A stretch of DNA of 47,552 nucleotides from PALSA-505 sp036502085. GTDB lineage: Bacteria > Actinomycetota > Actinomycetes > Streptosporangiales > Streptosporangiaceae. The position numbers and the translations under genes were made by a program. A model generated the notes under the pieces. That model had not been told where the DNA came from. It did no database searches and was given only the letters and a program-made list of their open reading frames with translations. The first letter of the stretch is position 1, and every line of letters begins with the position of its first letter. Below are positions 24,959 through 33,452 of the stretch, in pieces. The DNA lies in NCBI GenBank assembly GCA_036502085.1, contig DASXZD010000053.1:1-47552 (forward strand), in the 5' to 3' direction.

Positions 24959-25706
24959 GGAGGGGGATGGCCGCGATCTTCGCCTCGGTCAGGTCGGCCC
25001 ACCTGATGGCCGGGACCGGCCGCCCCTCTCGGGCGCCGCAGGCGATGATGCGCTCGGGCGTGACGATGAAGTCCAGCCGCACGTCATGGCCGGTCACGGG
25101 GACCGTCCCGGCGGGCCGGACCTGGAGCTCGTGCACGGTCGTGACGGCCACCGTGGCCGGGCCGATCAGGCCCGCGGCGGCGGCCAGCGCGTACTCCAGG
25201 TCGGCGAACCCGCCGCCCTTGCCCAGCCGCGCGCCGTCCTCGCCGGCCGCCACGCTGCCCATCACGACCAGGTCGACCGGGTCCAGCTCGGCCAGCGTGA
25301 CCCGCCGGGCGGAGCGGGTCGCGCCGCTGATCGAGGCCGCCTTGCGGGGCGTCTCGCTCAGGTGGGCCGGATCCAGGGCGAAGAACGGCTCGGGCCCGGC
25401 CAGCCGGGGGACCGCCATGTACACGGTCTTCCCGTCCTCCAGCGCGCGCTGGCGCACCGGCAGCTGGGGCGAGTCCGGGTTGGCCTTCAGCGTCCGGGCC
25501 GCCCGCCACGCCGGCGCGGCGCGCAGCCGCTCGGCGGCCGCCTCGGCGCCGGCGAAGTTCGGGATCCGGCCCGCCGCGCCGGGGAACCGGGCCACCCGCG
25601 CCGCGCTCATCGCCGACCACACCTCGTCGCGCAGGGCGGCCTTGGCCGCCAGCACCTCGGCGGGTCCGCCGGCGTCGTGGTCGTGCCGGGGCGCGGGGCG
25701 GGGCAT
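24921..25706 (-). CDS. 5-formyltetrahydrofolate cyclo-ligase-like protein
   Basis: A 261-residue protein of the 5-FTHF cyclo-ligase fold, which uses ATP to convert 5-formyl-THF to 5,10-methenyl-THF. Supporting segments are LKANPDSPQLPVRQRALEDGKTVYMAVPRL, LVVMGSVAAGEDGARLGKGGGFADLEYA (the glycine-rich nucleotide/folate region) and VTGHDVRLDFIVTPERII. It is longer than the classical enzyme (about 190-200 residues) and closer to the MTHFSD-like branch, so a role outside folate recycling is possible. The start is ambiguous between 25706 and 25724. The 3' end overlaps the convergent LysR gene. Confidence 0.75.
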   Translation of the reverse strand: MPRPAPRHDHDAGGPAEVLAAKAALRDEVWSAMSAARVARFPGAAGRIPNFAGAEAAAERLRAAPAWRAARTLKANPDSPQLPVRQRALEDGKTVYMAVPRLAGPEPFFALDPAHLSETPRKAASISGATRSARRVTLAELDPVDLVVMGSVAAGEDGARLGKGGGFADLEYALAAAAGLIGPATVAVTTVHELQVRPAGTVPVTGHDVRLDFIVTPERIIACGAREGRPVPAIRWADLTEAKIAAIPLLTAQRAAQLRDR

Positions 25707-25934
25707 GGCCCCATCCTGCCGCATCCGCCGCTCGGCTGGCTCCGGCCGCGCGTCCCCGGCGGCCGGCTAAGCGCTTGCCTCGGTAATCCCGCCAGCACCA
25801 TCCGGCTGCTCAGGCGCGCTGGTCACCGGCCGGGCTTCGTTTATCCGTCACCCGACCGATGTCTCTCGCTGAAAGTTGCAGGAGATTTGTCATGCAAGAA
25901 CTCCGGCACGATTCAGGCCTAGCAAGGAAACCAG

Positions 25935-26405
25935 ATGGAGACGATGGCGCCGACCCGCCCGACCGTGCACCCGCTGCGCCGCATCCCGCTGAGGCTGGGA
26001 CCGGCCGCCGCGGCCGAGGCCCGCTGCCAGGTCGAAGCCGCCATCTGCGCCTATCGCGCCCCCGTCGACGTGTCCGTCGCCGTCCTGCTGGCCAGCGAGC
26101 TGGTGACCAACGCCATCCGGCATCAGGCGGGCGAGACCGCCGAGCTGGTCATCGACTGCGCCCGCGGGGAGTTACGGGTGGATGTCCACGACACGTCGGG
26201 CTCGATGCCCGTGCTGATGGATGCGGCCGGGGACGCCGAGGGCGGCCGGGGCCTCATGCTGGTCGCCACCCTGTCAACCGACTGGGGCTGTTACCGGACA
26301 GCGCCGGGCAAGGCCGTCTACTTCACCCTCGCGTTCACCGACCGCCGGGATGACGAGCATGACCGCGGGCCGCGCGGGGGCGCCGTCGTGACGGGTCAGT
26401 CGTGA
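25935..26405 (+). CDS. RsbW/SpoIIAB-like ATP-binding regulatory protein
   Basis: A 156-residue GHKL-fold protein of the HATPase_c_2 class. The N-box is VLLASELVTNAIRH, the G1-like box is LRVDVHDTSGSMPV, and the G2 box is AEGGRGLMLVATLSTDWG. Many paralogues exist in actinomycetes; they bind anti-anti-sigma partners or act as Ser kinases in stress and development pathways. AAGGAAA lies just upstream of the ATG. No partner STAS or sigma gene is adjacent, so its target is unknown. Confidence 0.87.
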   Translation: METMAPTRPTVHPLRRIPLRLGPAAAAEARCQVEAAICAYRAPVDVSVAVLLASELVTNAIRHQAGETAELVIDCARGELRVDVHDTSGSMPVLMDAAGDAEGGRGLMLVATLSTDWGCYRTAPGKAVYFTLAFTDRRDDEHDRGPRGGAVVTGQS

Positions 26406-26459
26406 GCCCTCGCCGGCGGCCCCGGACGCCCTGCGCGCTCGTTCGCGGCCGGACCGTCA

Positions 26460-29291
26460 TCATCGGGACTCGATATTGCGCAATGCGGCCTCGCGCGCGA
26501 TGTCAGTCCGCGAGTTCACGTCCAGCTTCTTCAGGATGTGGGAGACGTGACTGGCGACGGTCCGCCGGGACAGGAACAGCTTGGCGGCGATCTCCGGGTT
26601 AGAAAGGCCGCCTTCGACCAGGGCGGCGATCTTGGTCTCGGCGGGCGTGAGGCTGTCCCAGCCGCTTCTTGCCCGCCGGTGCTTCGTTGTGGGGCCGCGG
26701 CGGATGCCGTGGGCGCGGAACCTGGCCTGGAGCCGCGCCATATCCGCCGCGGCCCCCAGCGAGGCATAAATCTCGAGCGCCCGGGTGAAAGCGGCCCGGG
26801 CCCGGTCGCGGTCGTCGGCGCCGACGAAGTGCTCGGCAGCCGCCTCCAGCGCCTGCGCGTGCAGCAGCGGGCGGCTGGCCTCGCCGTACCGCTCGGCGGC
26901 CTCGGCCAGCCGGCGGGCGTCCTTTTCGAGCAGGCCGCGGCAGTAGAGCGCGTTGGCCTGCCGGTGCGGGATCTGCGAGTCGGCGGCCAGGGCCGCGGCG
27001 TGGCCGGTGAGGTCCCGCGCCGTGCCCAGGTCGCCGGTGCTGATGGCCAGGCGGACGGCGTCGGCCAGCAGGTCCTCGACCTCCTCGAGTTCCTCCATGT
27101 TGTCGGAGAACCCGGCCGTCAGGGCGGCCAGCGCCGCGGGCAGCGCGCCGTCGTGCTCGGAGTCCAGGCTGCGGGCCAGGGCCAGCGGGGCGATGACCCG
27201 GTTACCCATCCGCTCGGCGTACGGGATGGCCACGGCGAGGTGACGGCGCGCCAGCGCGACCTCACCGCGATGGAAGCAGATGACGGCGGCGGTGCCCAGC
27301 TCGCCGCAGGCGATAGCCGGCTCCTTCCGCTCGTCGTGCCGGACGGCCGTTACCTCGACCATCGCCTCGTCCCAGCGCCCGGTCTCGAACAGCAGCTGGC
27401 CCAGGGCGCAGTGCGACTGGCCCAGCCGGATGGCGGTGCCCACCTGGCCCGCCAGCTGCCGCGCCTCCCGGGCGGCCGCGAGCGCCTCCTCGTACTGGTC
27501 GAGGTTGCCCAGCGTCAGGGCCTTGTTGATCTGCAGCAGGAGCTGCAGATCGGTCAGGGCCGGATCGGCCCGGGTCACGGTGAGCGCCCGGTCAAACAGG
27601 GCCAGCGCGTCCGCCGACTGCCCCTGCACGGCGGTCACGAGGCTCAGCACGTGCAGGGCCCAGCCCATCGCCCAGGTGTCGCTGGCTTCCGAGGCCGCCG
27701 CCAGCGCGGTGGTGGCGATCCGGCCGGCTTTCTCGACCTCGCCGGAGTAGCTGTGCGTCCGGGCGGCGAGCACGAGCAGCCGGGCGCGATGCCGGGCCGA
27801 GATCCCGGGTGCGGTCAGGGCCTGGTTCAGCGTGGCCAGTGACTCCGCGGGCCGGCCGCCCTGGATGCCGCACTGGGCCAGCGTCCAGTGCAGGTCGATG
27901 ACGAGATCGGGCTCGGTGGCGTGCACCAGCCCGCGCCTGGCCACCTGCTCGGCCTCGGTGATCTCGCCGATCCGGTAGAGGGCGTCAGCGAGGCGGCCGG
28001 ACAGGTAGTCGTGCTGGGCCGAGGCCGCCGGCGAGCTGGCGACGGCGTGGCGCAGGAGCTCCGCGGCCACCTGGGGGGCCTGGACGACCAGGAGGCCCGA
28101 GGTATCGGCCAGCCAGGCCAGGATCCACTCGCCCATCGGCTCGGACCGGCTGCCGGATCCGTCCACGGCCCACAGCAGCTGCCGGGCCACCCGGTCCACC
28201 GGGGCTCCGGCCTGCGCCAGGGCGCGTCCGGCATCGCGGTGCCAGGCCGCGCGCACCGGGCCCGGCATCCCGTCGTACAGGGCCGCCCGGATCAGCGGGT
28301 GCCGGAAGCTGAGTCCGCTGCCGGACTCGGCCAGCACGCCGGCCGCGCGGGCGCCGTCAACGGCCGGGACCAGGTCGGCCACGCTCCGGCCGAGGACGGT
28401 GGCCAGGTCCGGCACGGCGAAGTCCACGCCGAGCAGGGCCGCGGCCTGGAGGACCTCGCGCACCGGCCCGGAAACGAAGTCCAGGCGGTCGGCGATGGCC
28501 GCCGCCAGTGAGCTGGGCGCCGGTCCGCTGAGCAGCTCGGCGATTCCCGCGTCGGTGATGGCCAGGCTGGAGTTGCGCGCCAGCGCGGCGACCAGCTCGG
28601 TCACGTAGAGCGGATTGCCCGCCGCGCCGTCGGCGAGGTGCAGCAGCTTGTCACCCGGCCGGCCGCCGGCCAGCGCCGCCACCAGCTCGGCGACCGCCGC
28701 CCCGGTGAGGCCCGTGAGCCGGAGCCGGACGGCATCGCCCGCCGCCCGCCGCAGGGCCAGCAGGTCATCGCGGTGGGGCACCGGCCGCATCGTCCCGATG
28801 AGGAGCAGCGGCAGCTGGCTGACCGAGCGGGCCAGCCGCCCCCACAGCGCGATGCTGGCCCGGTCGGCCCACTGCAGGTCGTCGATGACCAGGACGGTCG
28901 GCATCAGGGCGCACTGCTCGCTGACGAGCGCCAGCAGCTGCTCGGCCAGCGCGGCCGACACGTCGGTTCCGCGGTCGGCGGCGAGCTCGCCGAGCAGCAG
29001 CCGGACGATGGTGGTGCGCCGGGGATCGGCGGAGTTCTCGCGGACCTGGAGGGCGTCCAGCAGCGGCAGCAGCGGTAAGGCCTGCCCCAGCTCGTCGCCT
29101 GCGCCCCAGAACACCTGGCAGCCGGCGTCGGCCGCCCCGGCCAGCGCCGCGCGCACCAGCGTGGACTTGCCGATACCCGGCTCGCCCTCGATCAGCACCG
29201 CCCGGCCGCGGCCCGCGGCCGCCTCGCGCATGAGCTCGGCCAGGACCGCCAGCTCGCTGCCGCGGCCGATCAGCGTCCGGGCCGGGGACAT
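26460..29291 (-). CDS. Large ATP-binding LuxR-family (LAL) transcriptional regulator
   Basis: About 943 residues from the MSPARTLIGRGSEL start. The AAA/STAND ATPase domain shows Walker A GEPGIGKST (about 36-44) and Walker B TVLVIDDLQWAD. A long TPR-like helical region follows (about 400-850). The C-terminal LuxR HTH is LTPAETKIAALVEGGLSNPEIAAKLFLSRRTVASHVSHILKKLDV. LAL proteins typically activate pathway genes after binding a ligand and ATP. The true start is uncertain; the frame is open another 59 codons upstream without family features, and no good ribosome site is seen. Divergent to it, some 390 bases away, lie two tiny peptide genes that are plausible targets or partners. Confidence 0.9.
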   Translation of the reverse strand: MSPARTLIGRGSELAVLAELMREAAAGRGRAVLIEGEPGIGKSTLVRAALAGAADAGCQVFWGAGDELGQALPLLPLLDALQVRENSADPRRTTIVRLLLGELAADRGTDVSAALAEQLLALVSEQCALMPTVLVIDDLQWADRASIALWGRLARSVSQLPLLLIGTMRPVPHRDDLLALRRAAGDAVRLRLTGLTGAAVAELVAALAGGRPGDKLLHLADGAAGNPLYVTELVAALARNSSLAITDAGIAELLSGPAPSSLAAAIADRLDFVSGPVREVLQAAALLGVDFAVPDLATVLGRSVADLVPAVDGARAAGVLAESGSGLSFRHPLIRAALYDGMPGPVRAAWHRDAGRALAQAGAPVDRVARQLLWAVDGSGSRSEPMGEWILAWLADTSGLLVVQAPQVAAELLRHAVASSPAASAQHDYLSGRLADALYRIGEITEAEQVARRGLVHATEPDLVIDLHWTLAQCGIQGGRPAESLATLNQALTAPGISARHRARLLVLAARTHSYSGEVEKAGRIATTALAAASEASDTWAMGWALHVLSLVTAVQGQSADALALFDRALTVTRADPALTDLQLLLQINKALTLGNLDQYEEALAAAREARQLAGQVGTAIRLGQSHCALGQLLFETGRWDEAMVEVTAVRHDERKEPAIACGELGTAAVICFHRGEVALARRHLAVAIPYAERMGNRVIAPLALARSLDSEHDGALPAALAALTAGFSDNMEELEEVEDLLADAVRLAISTGDLGTARDLTGHAAALAADSQIPHRQANALYCRGLLEKDARRLAEAAERYGEASRPLLHAQALEAAAEHFVGADDRDRARAAFTRALEIYASLGAAADMARLQARFRAHGIRRGPTTKHRRARSGWDSLTPAETKIAALVEGGLSNPEIAAKLFLSRRTVASHVSHILKKLDVNSRTDIAREAALRNIESR

Positions 29292-29678
29292 GGTGGGCTC
29301 GGTGGGCACAAGCGGGACTTTACTACCCGAACATGACTCAAACAAGCGAAGTTTTCGAGCATCAGTTCGAGTGCATCCCGCCGGTAGTCGTGATGGCATT
29401 GCCTGCGCCACCCCGATGTGCCGCGATGAAAGTTGCCCTGGAGCTTGCGGTGCATGGGCGCCTGACATTCTCCTGCACGATGATATGAAGCTTTCCTGAA
29501 ATTAGTCAGCGACATTTCCTGAGCGCATTTCAGCCTATTGCCAAGACTAGATAAAGGGTACCCGAGATGCATAATAGAGCTGAAAGTAGGGAAATAACCC
29601 AGCATGACGTAGAAACGCCGTGCAGGCTGGCAGCGCCGAACAGCGGGCTGCGGGCCGGGGATTCGCCGTGGAGGAACC
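29292..29678. other. Non-coding divergent region between the LAL regulator and the peptide genes
   Basis: About 390 bases noticeably richer in A/T than the surroundings, especially 29480-29620. It must hold the promoters of the LAL regulator (minus) and of the small peptide genes (plus). A TTGCCA hexamer occurs near 29548, but I cannot place a convincing -10 at the right spacing. No gene-like frame is supported. Confidence 0.5.
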
Positions 29679-29843
29679 ATGCGCACCGGGCGAGCAATCA
29701 TTATCTCAGCACTCCTAGCGCTTGGGACGGCCGGATCGATTCTGGCCAGCCCGGCAACATTCGCCGCGGCCGCCGGTCATGCGCCCACTGTCCAGACGCA
29801 TACGGTCGGCATGGCCGGCCCCATGTATTTTGTGCATGGCTGA
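29679..29843 (+). CDS. Small secreted peptide precursor with Phe-Val-His-Gly C-terminus
   Basis: A 54-codon frame with a good GGAGG ribosome site three to four bases upstream of ATG 29679. The product starts MRTGR, followed by the hydrophobic stretch AIIISALLALGTAGSILA and an Ala-rich region with several signal-peptidase-like sites (ATFAAAAGHA). About 20 residues would remain after export, ending GPMYFVHG. Its last codons overlap the start of the next small gene by eight bases. I do not recognise a named family, though small actinobacterial proteins with tails of this kind seem familiar. A secreted signal or surface peptide is possible; this is inference. Confidence 0.65.
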   Translation: MRTGRAIIISALLALGTAGSILASPATFAAAAGHAPTVQTHTVGMAGPMYFVHG

Positions 29844-30009
29844 GCTGTCACCGCGCATGACCCGGGCCGGGCGGGCGCTCATTCGTTCCGCGCGCCGAGT
29901 ACTCGGGCTGCGCGCGGCTGCCCCGGCCGCGTCCCGCGCGGCGCCGCCCGGCCCGGCGGCCGCGGCGCGCCCGGCCCCCGCCAGCCCGCACCTCCTGTAT
30001 CACGGGTGA
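29836..30009 (+). CDS. Small basic protein ending Leu-Tyr-His-Gly, overlapping the peptide precursor
   Basis: A 57-residue frame whose ATG (29836) lies inside the last codons of the upstream peptide gene, in a different frame, giving probable translational coupling. The N-terminal half is strongly basic and could form an amphipathic helix (RMTRAGRALIRSARRVLGLRAAA). The middle is Ala/Pro-rich, and the end is PHLLYHG. The tail resembles that of the upstream peptide (FVHG versus LYHG), which is the main reason to believe it is real. It has no ordinary signal peptide. Chance similarity cannot be excluded in such GC-rich DNA. Confidence 0.5.
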   Translation: MAELSPRMTRAGRALIRSARRVLGLRAAAPAASRAAPPGPAAAARPAPASPHLLYHG

Positions 30010-30546
30010 CCTGGCCAGCCGCCCGCGCGTCAGCGGCCCGCGCCGGACCGGGCGACAGCCGCGCCCCCGATGGCCTGACCGCCGCGCCTGACCACCGCGC
30101 CTGACCACCGCGCCTGGCCGTCGCGCCCGAAGGCCTGACCGCCGCGCCCCGACGGCCTGCCCGCCGGCCCCGGGCGGCCCGGCGCGTGCCGCGCGCCCGC
30201 ACCGCCGCTCCACGCCCGGCAATTTCCCGCGCACCCGCACCCGCATCTGCCAGGCCAGAGCCCTAACCAGGCCCGATCCCTGCCTGATCTGCGCCACCTG
30301 CCCCGGGAAATGGCCCGCGTAACTCCCGCCATTGCCGGCCGGCTTCTCTGCGCCGATGCCCGGCCCGCTGACCTGCGGCCGCCGGACCGCGGCACCCGCC
30401 TGGCCGCTGCCGCCGCGCCGCGCCCGCGCCGCCGCCCGGTTACGCTTGATGCCAGCGCGAGGTGCAATGAAATTTACTCATTTTTTATATGATCTCTGCG
30501 ACGGCCGGGCCGGCCGCTCACGCGACCCCGGAGGGAGGGACGCCCG
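30010..30546. other. Non-coding GC-rich repeats and XRE-gene promoter region
   Basis: From about 30073 to 30165 a 13-base motif, GCGCCTGACCACC, recurs in exact and diverged copies. The stretch to 30440 is extremely GC-rich with no protein-like frame. At 30470-30500 the sequence becomes AT-rich with a TATGAT hexamer, the probable promoter zone of the XRE regulator. A GGAGGGAGGGA ribosome site immediately precedes ATG 30547. Confidence 0.5.
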
Positions 30547-31422
30547 ATGACTGTTCCAGGAAGCCCCATGGTGCGGCGCCGCCGACTTGCCGCGGAGCTG
30601 CGCGGGATCAGGGAGAGCAAGGGCAAGAGCGGTGACACCGTCGCTGCGGCGCTGCGCTGGTCACCCTCCAAGATCAGCCGTTACGAGCTGGCCCGGACGG
30701 GGCTGAAGCCGAGCGAGGTCGAGCGGCTCCTCGACTACTACGAGATCACCGGGTCACGCCGCGACCTCCTGCTCGAGCTGGCTGAGGATGCGTCCCGGAA
30801 GGGCTGGTGGGAGGAGTTCGCGGATAGCCTTTCCGCGGATTACCAGCAGTTCATCGGCCTGGAGCACGAGGCCAGCTCGATCGCGATCTGGCATGTCGAG
30901 GCCGTGCCGGGGCTGCTCCAGACCGAGGCCTATGCCCGGCAGGTGATCAGCAGCTACGGCCAGGTCGAGCCCATCGCGCCCGGCATGATCGAGCGCATGG
31001 TGCGGGTCCGCATGCGGCGCCAGGAGGCGCTGACCCGGGAGCCGCCGCTGCAATTGTCCGTCGTCCTCGACGAGTCGGTGTTAAGGCGCCGGATCGGCGC
31101 TGACGCCGTGATGTACGAGCAGCTCAAGCGGCTTGAGTACGAGGCCGACCGGGCGAGCATCACGCTCCAGATCCTGCCCCTCGAGGCGCAGCACACCGTT
31201 GTCGCCGAGTCGTTCGTCATATTCCGTTTCGGCCCTGATAATGACGCCATGCTGCAGGACGTCGTCAGTTCCGAGCATTTGAGAAATGCCTTCTCGGTTG
31301 AGGGGGAACGCGAGACCTACCTGCATAGGATCGCGTTCAAGATGCTCACCGACACGGCGCTGGACCCGGCAGAGTCCAGGGCACTCATACGCGAGGCCGC
31401 TGAGTCGCACTGGTCGAGTTAG
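30547..31422 (+). CDS. XRE-family regulator with DUF5753 domain
   Basis: A 291-residue actinobacterial regulator. The N-terminal HTH (about 8-70) contains AAELRGIRESKGKSGDTVAAALRWSPSKISRYELARTGLKPSEVERLLDYY. The DUF5753 domain (about 105-285) has GLEHEASSIAIWHVEAVPGLLQTEAYAR, LDESVLRR and ITLQILPLEAQHTVVAESFVIFRF. These genes are typically followed by a DUF397 gene, as here (31869), and pairs of this type influence development and antibiotic production in Streptomyces. The specific ligand is unknown. The ATG at 30547 has an excellent purine-rich ribosome site. Confidence 0.93.
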   Translation: MTVPGSPMVRRRRLAAELRGIRESKGKSGDTVAAALRWSPSKISRYELARTGLKPSEVERLLDYYEITGSRRDLLLELAEDASRKGWWEEFADSLSADYQQFIGLEHEASSIAIWHVEAVPGLLQTEAYARQVISSYGQVEPIAPGMIERMVRVRMRRQEALTREPPLQLSVVLDESVLRRRIGADAVMYEQLKRLEYEADRASITLQILPLEAQHTVVAESFVIFRFGPDNDAMLQDVVSSEHLRNAFSVEGERETYLHRIAFKMLTDTALDPAESRALIREAAESHWSS

Positions 31423-31495
31423 CAGAAATTCTTACGCGCCCTGGGTACTGGGCCCGGTCGAGACGCTGGCCGCTGAGACCAGCCCCGGAGGCCCG

Positions 31496-31725
31496 CCTCC
31501 GTCCCAGGTCAGCCCATACGAGCTGGACGTGGCCCGGGCTGGGGCGGCGCGAGCTGCCCGCGCCCGGCGCGTCATTGTGCCCCGAATAAGCCCGGCCTAT
31601 TCCGCTTCGGGACAGATAATCGCGCTATCCGGGAGATAAAGCCAGTTCCGCGCACGTGCGAAACGCATTCTCAGTCGATAACAAGTGCATGACGCACCTG
31701 CCCCGAGCCGCGTTTAGGAAGCCCG
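31496..31725 (+). pseudogene. Decayed fragments of a second XRE/DUF5753 regulator
   Basis: Between the intact regulator and DUF397, short stretches translate to pieces of the same protein in three different frames. Around 31500 PPSQVSPYELDVARAG matches SPSKISRYELARTG. At 31597 LFRFGTDNRAIRE matches VIFRFGPDNDAML. At 31650-31720 SSAHVRNAFSVDNKCMTHLPRAAF matches SSEHLRNAFSVEGERETYLHRIAF. The order is that of the intact protein, with the middle deleted. This is a remnant of a tandem paralogue broken by frameshifts and deletion. Confidence 0.75.
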
Positions 31726-31761
31726 CCGCCGCAGCTCGGCCAACGGGTCTCAGCCATCGAG

Positions 31762-31791
31762 TTCACGGCTGTTCTAACTTGCTGCTATACT
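31762..31791 (+). promoter_or_regulatory. Candidate promoter for the DUF397 gene
   Basis: TTCACG (31762-31767), an 18-base spacer, then TATACT (31786-31791), in an unusually AT-rich stretch about 75 bases before the DUF397 start. The -10 is a good match; the -35 is partial. Confidence 0.4.
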
Positions 31792-31868
31792 TCTCGACTG
31801 CTGCCATTCTACTCATCGTAGTAATGGTAATCGTAGAAACCATGCGACACATTCAGCGAGGTAATAAA

Positions 31869-32111
31869 ATGGGAAATCTGACGCTCGGGGAAAACTCCGG
31901 CGGACTGGGATCGGAAGCGCACTGGATCAAGAGCTCCCTAAGTTTCGCTAACGGCAACTGCGTCGAGGTGGCCAGCCTGCCCGACGCTGAGGTCGGCGTT
32001 CGCGACAGCAAGAACACCGAAGGCCCGGTGCTCCGGTTCACCCCGGCCGAATGGCGCGCTTTCATCGGCGGCGTCCGGAACGGCGAATTCGATCGGTTCG
32101 GCCTGCTCTGA
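31869..32111 (+). CDS. DUF397-domain protein
   Basis: An 80-residue protein whose pattern WIKSSLSFANGNCVEVASLPDAEVGVRDSKNTEGPVLRFTPAEWRAFIGGVRNGEFD is the DUF397 signature (WxKSSxSxxxGxCVEVA, VRDSK, W..F). It is the usual partner of the upstream XRE/DUF5753 regulator, probably binding or antagonising it. The ATG at 31869 follows GAGG at seven bases. The frame is open upstream through a hydrophobic run encoded in the promoter region; that extension is rejected. Confidence 0.93.
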   Translation: MGNLTLGENSGGLGSEAHWIKSSLSFANGNCVEVASLPDAEVGVRDSKNTEGPVLRFTPAEWRAFIGGVRNGEFDRFGLL

Positions 32112-32165
32112 ACGCTGCGGCCGAAATGCCGCACTGCCCCTGCCCGGCCTAGCCGCCGGACAGGC

Positions 32166-32203
32166 CGAAGGCGGAGGTCCCTCCCGGCATTGAGGGGCCT
32201 TCG
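32166..32203. terminator. Hairpin between the convergent DUF397 and LacI genes
   Basis: CGAAGGC (32166-32172) pairs with GCCTTCG (32197-32203). An alternative inner stem, AGGTCCCTC with GAGGGGCCT, overlaps it. Its location between two convergent genes suits a bidirectional transcription terminator. There is no long T-run. Confidence 0.55.
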
Positions 32204-32259
32204 CCTTTCGCGTACCAGGACCTGCGGCGCGATTTCCGGGCGCTGGCCCGAAGGACCGG

Positions 32260-33351
32260 CTAGTCGCCGGCGGCGGGCGCGGCCGCTTCAGCCGGCGCGG
32301 CCGGCGCTTCCGGCGGGGGCGGCGGCAGCGGGTCGGTGGACTCCCGCGCCACCAGCGCGCAGGGCACGATCTGCACCCCGTGGGTCGGCTCCCCGCTGAT
32401 CGCCGACAGCAGGTGCTCGGCCGCGGTCCGGCCGACGTTCTCCAGGCACATGTCGATGCTGGTGAGCGGCGGGGCGCAGCCCACCGCCATCGGGGTCCAG
32501 TTGTCGAAGCCGATCAGCGCGATGTCGCCGGGGATGCGGCGGCCGTGCAGCCGCAGCGTGTCGGCGACCCCCCGCGCGATCTGGTCGCTGCCGCAGAAGA
32601 TGGCCTCGACGCCCGGCGCGGAACGCAGCAGGATCTCGGCGCCCTCCCGCCCCCAGCGCTCGCTCCACTCGCCGTAGAGCACGTCATTCGAGGAGAACTG
32701 GACCCCGGCGGACGCGAGTTCCTCGCAGAACCCGCCCGCCCGCCGCCGCGCCGCCAGGAACCGCTCGGGCCCGGTGATGTGCCCGACCCGGGTGCGCCCG
32801 GCGGCCAGGAAGTGGCTCGCGGCCAGGCGGCCGCCGCCGTAGTCGTCGGGCAGGATCGCCGGCTCGTCGCTGTCGAGCGACTGGGTCATCGCGTAGACCA
32901 CCGGGATGCCCAGGCCCCGGCCGATGCTCGGCCGCGGCTCGATCCGGCGGCCGGTGACGATGAGGCCGTCCACCCGGCGGTTCAGCAGCATCTTCAGGTA
33001 CTGCTTCTCCCGGGCGGGATCGTCGCGGGTGTCGCACATGAAGACCGAGATCTGGCCCGCGCCGAGCGCGTCCTCGGCGCCCAGCATGACCGGGATGCTG
33101 AACCGGCCGAAGCTGTCGCTCGTGATCACGCCCACCGTGTACGTGCGGCCCGCCAGCAGCGCCCTGGCCAGGACGTTCGGCGCGAATCCGAGCTCGCGGG
33201 CGGCGGCCGTGACCCGGTCCCGGGTCTCCTGGCGCAGGCGGCCCTGGTCGTTCAGCGCCTTGGACGCCGTGCCGATGGAGACGCCGGCCCGGGCCGCGAC
33301 GTCCCGGATGGTGACCCGCCGGGTCGCATCACCGGATTCGGGCTGAGGCAA
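32260..33351 (-). CDS. LacI-family transcriptional repressor
   Basis: A 363-residue regulator with the N-terminal HTH VTIRDVAARAGVSIGTASKALNDQGRLRQETRDRV and hinge ARALLAGRTYTVGVITSD, followed by a sugar-binding-type core (FGRFSIPVMLGAEDAL, FCGSDQIARGVADTL, IALIGFDNW). The Pro/Ala-rich C-terminal 30 residues look disordered. TTG at 33351 is the best start, with GGAG seven bases upstream. It is divergent from the GH127/ABC transport operon and probably represses it until a sugar is present. A TGGGAA/TTCCCA operator candidate lies between them. Confidence 0.92.
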   Translation of the reverse strand: MPQPESGDATRRVTIRDVAARAGVSIGTASKALNDQGRLRQETRDRVTAAARELGFAPNVLARALLAGRTYTVGVITSDSFGRFSIPVMLGAEDALGAGQISVFMCDTRDDPAREKQYLKMLLNRRVDGLIVTGRRIEPRPSIGRGLGIPVVYAMTQSLDSDEPAILPDDYGGGRLAASHFLAAGRTRVGHITGPERFLAARRRAGGFCEELASAGVQFSSNDVLYGEWSERWGREGAEILLRSAPGVEAIFCGSDQIARGVADTLRLHGRRIPGDIALIGFDNWTPMAVGCAPPLTSIDMCLENVGRTAAEHLLSAISGEPTHGVQIVPCALVARESTDPLPPPPPEAPAAPAEAAAPAAGD

Positions 33352-33452
33352 AGGGTTGCTCCGATCTGGGCCGCCAGTCGCCCACCTTCTTACATCACGA
33401 AATAATCACTTGTACAGGCCCTTGACGGCAACTCGGACGGACTCTACCTTAC

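Noticed and set aside
25859..26353. A 164-residue frame beginning upstream of the RsbW-like gene, with an AGGAG site near 25881
   Set aside because: Beyond the first residues it is a frame-shifted shadow of the ATPase gene, without any domain.
26538..27842. A 434-residue frame antisense to the LAL regulator
   Set aside because: It is an antisense shadow; the opposite strand has the ATPase and LuxR HTH motifs.
31656..31868. N-terminal extension of DUF397 with a membrane-like segment
   Set aside because: The extension covers a promoter-like AT-rich stretch and the decayed regulator fragment; a good ribosome site and the family start are at 31869.
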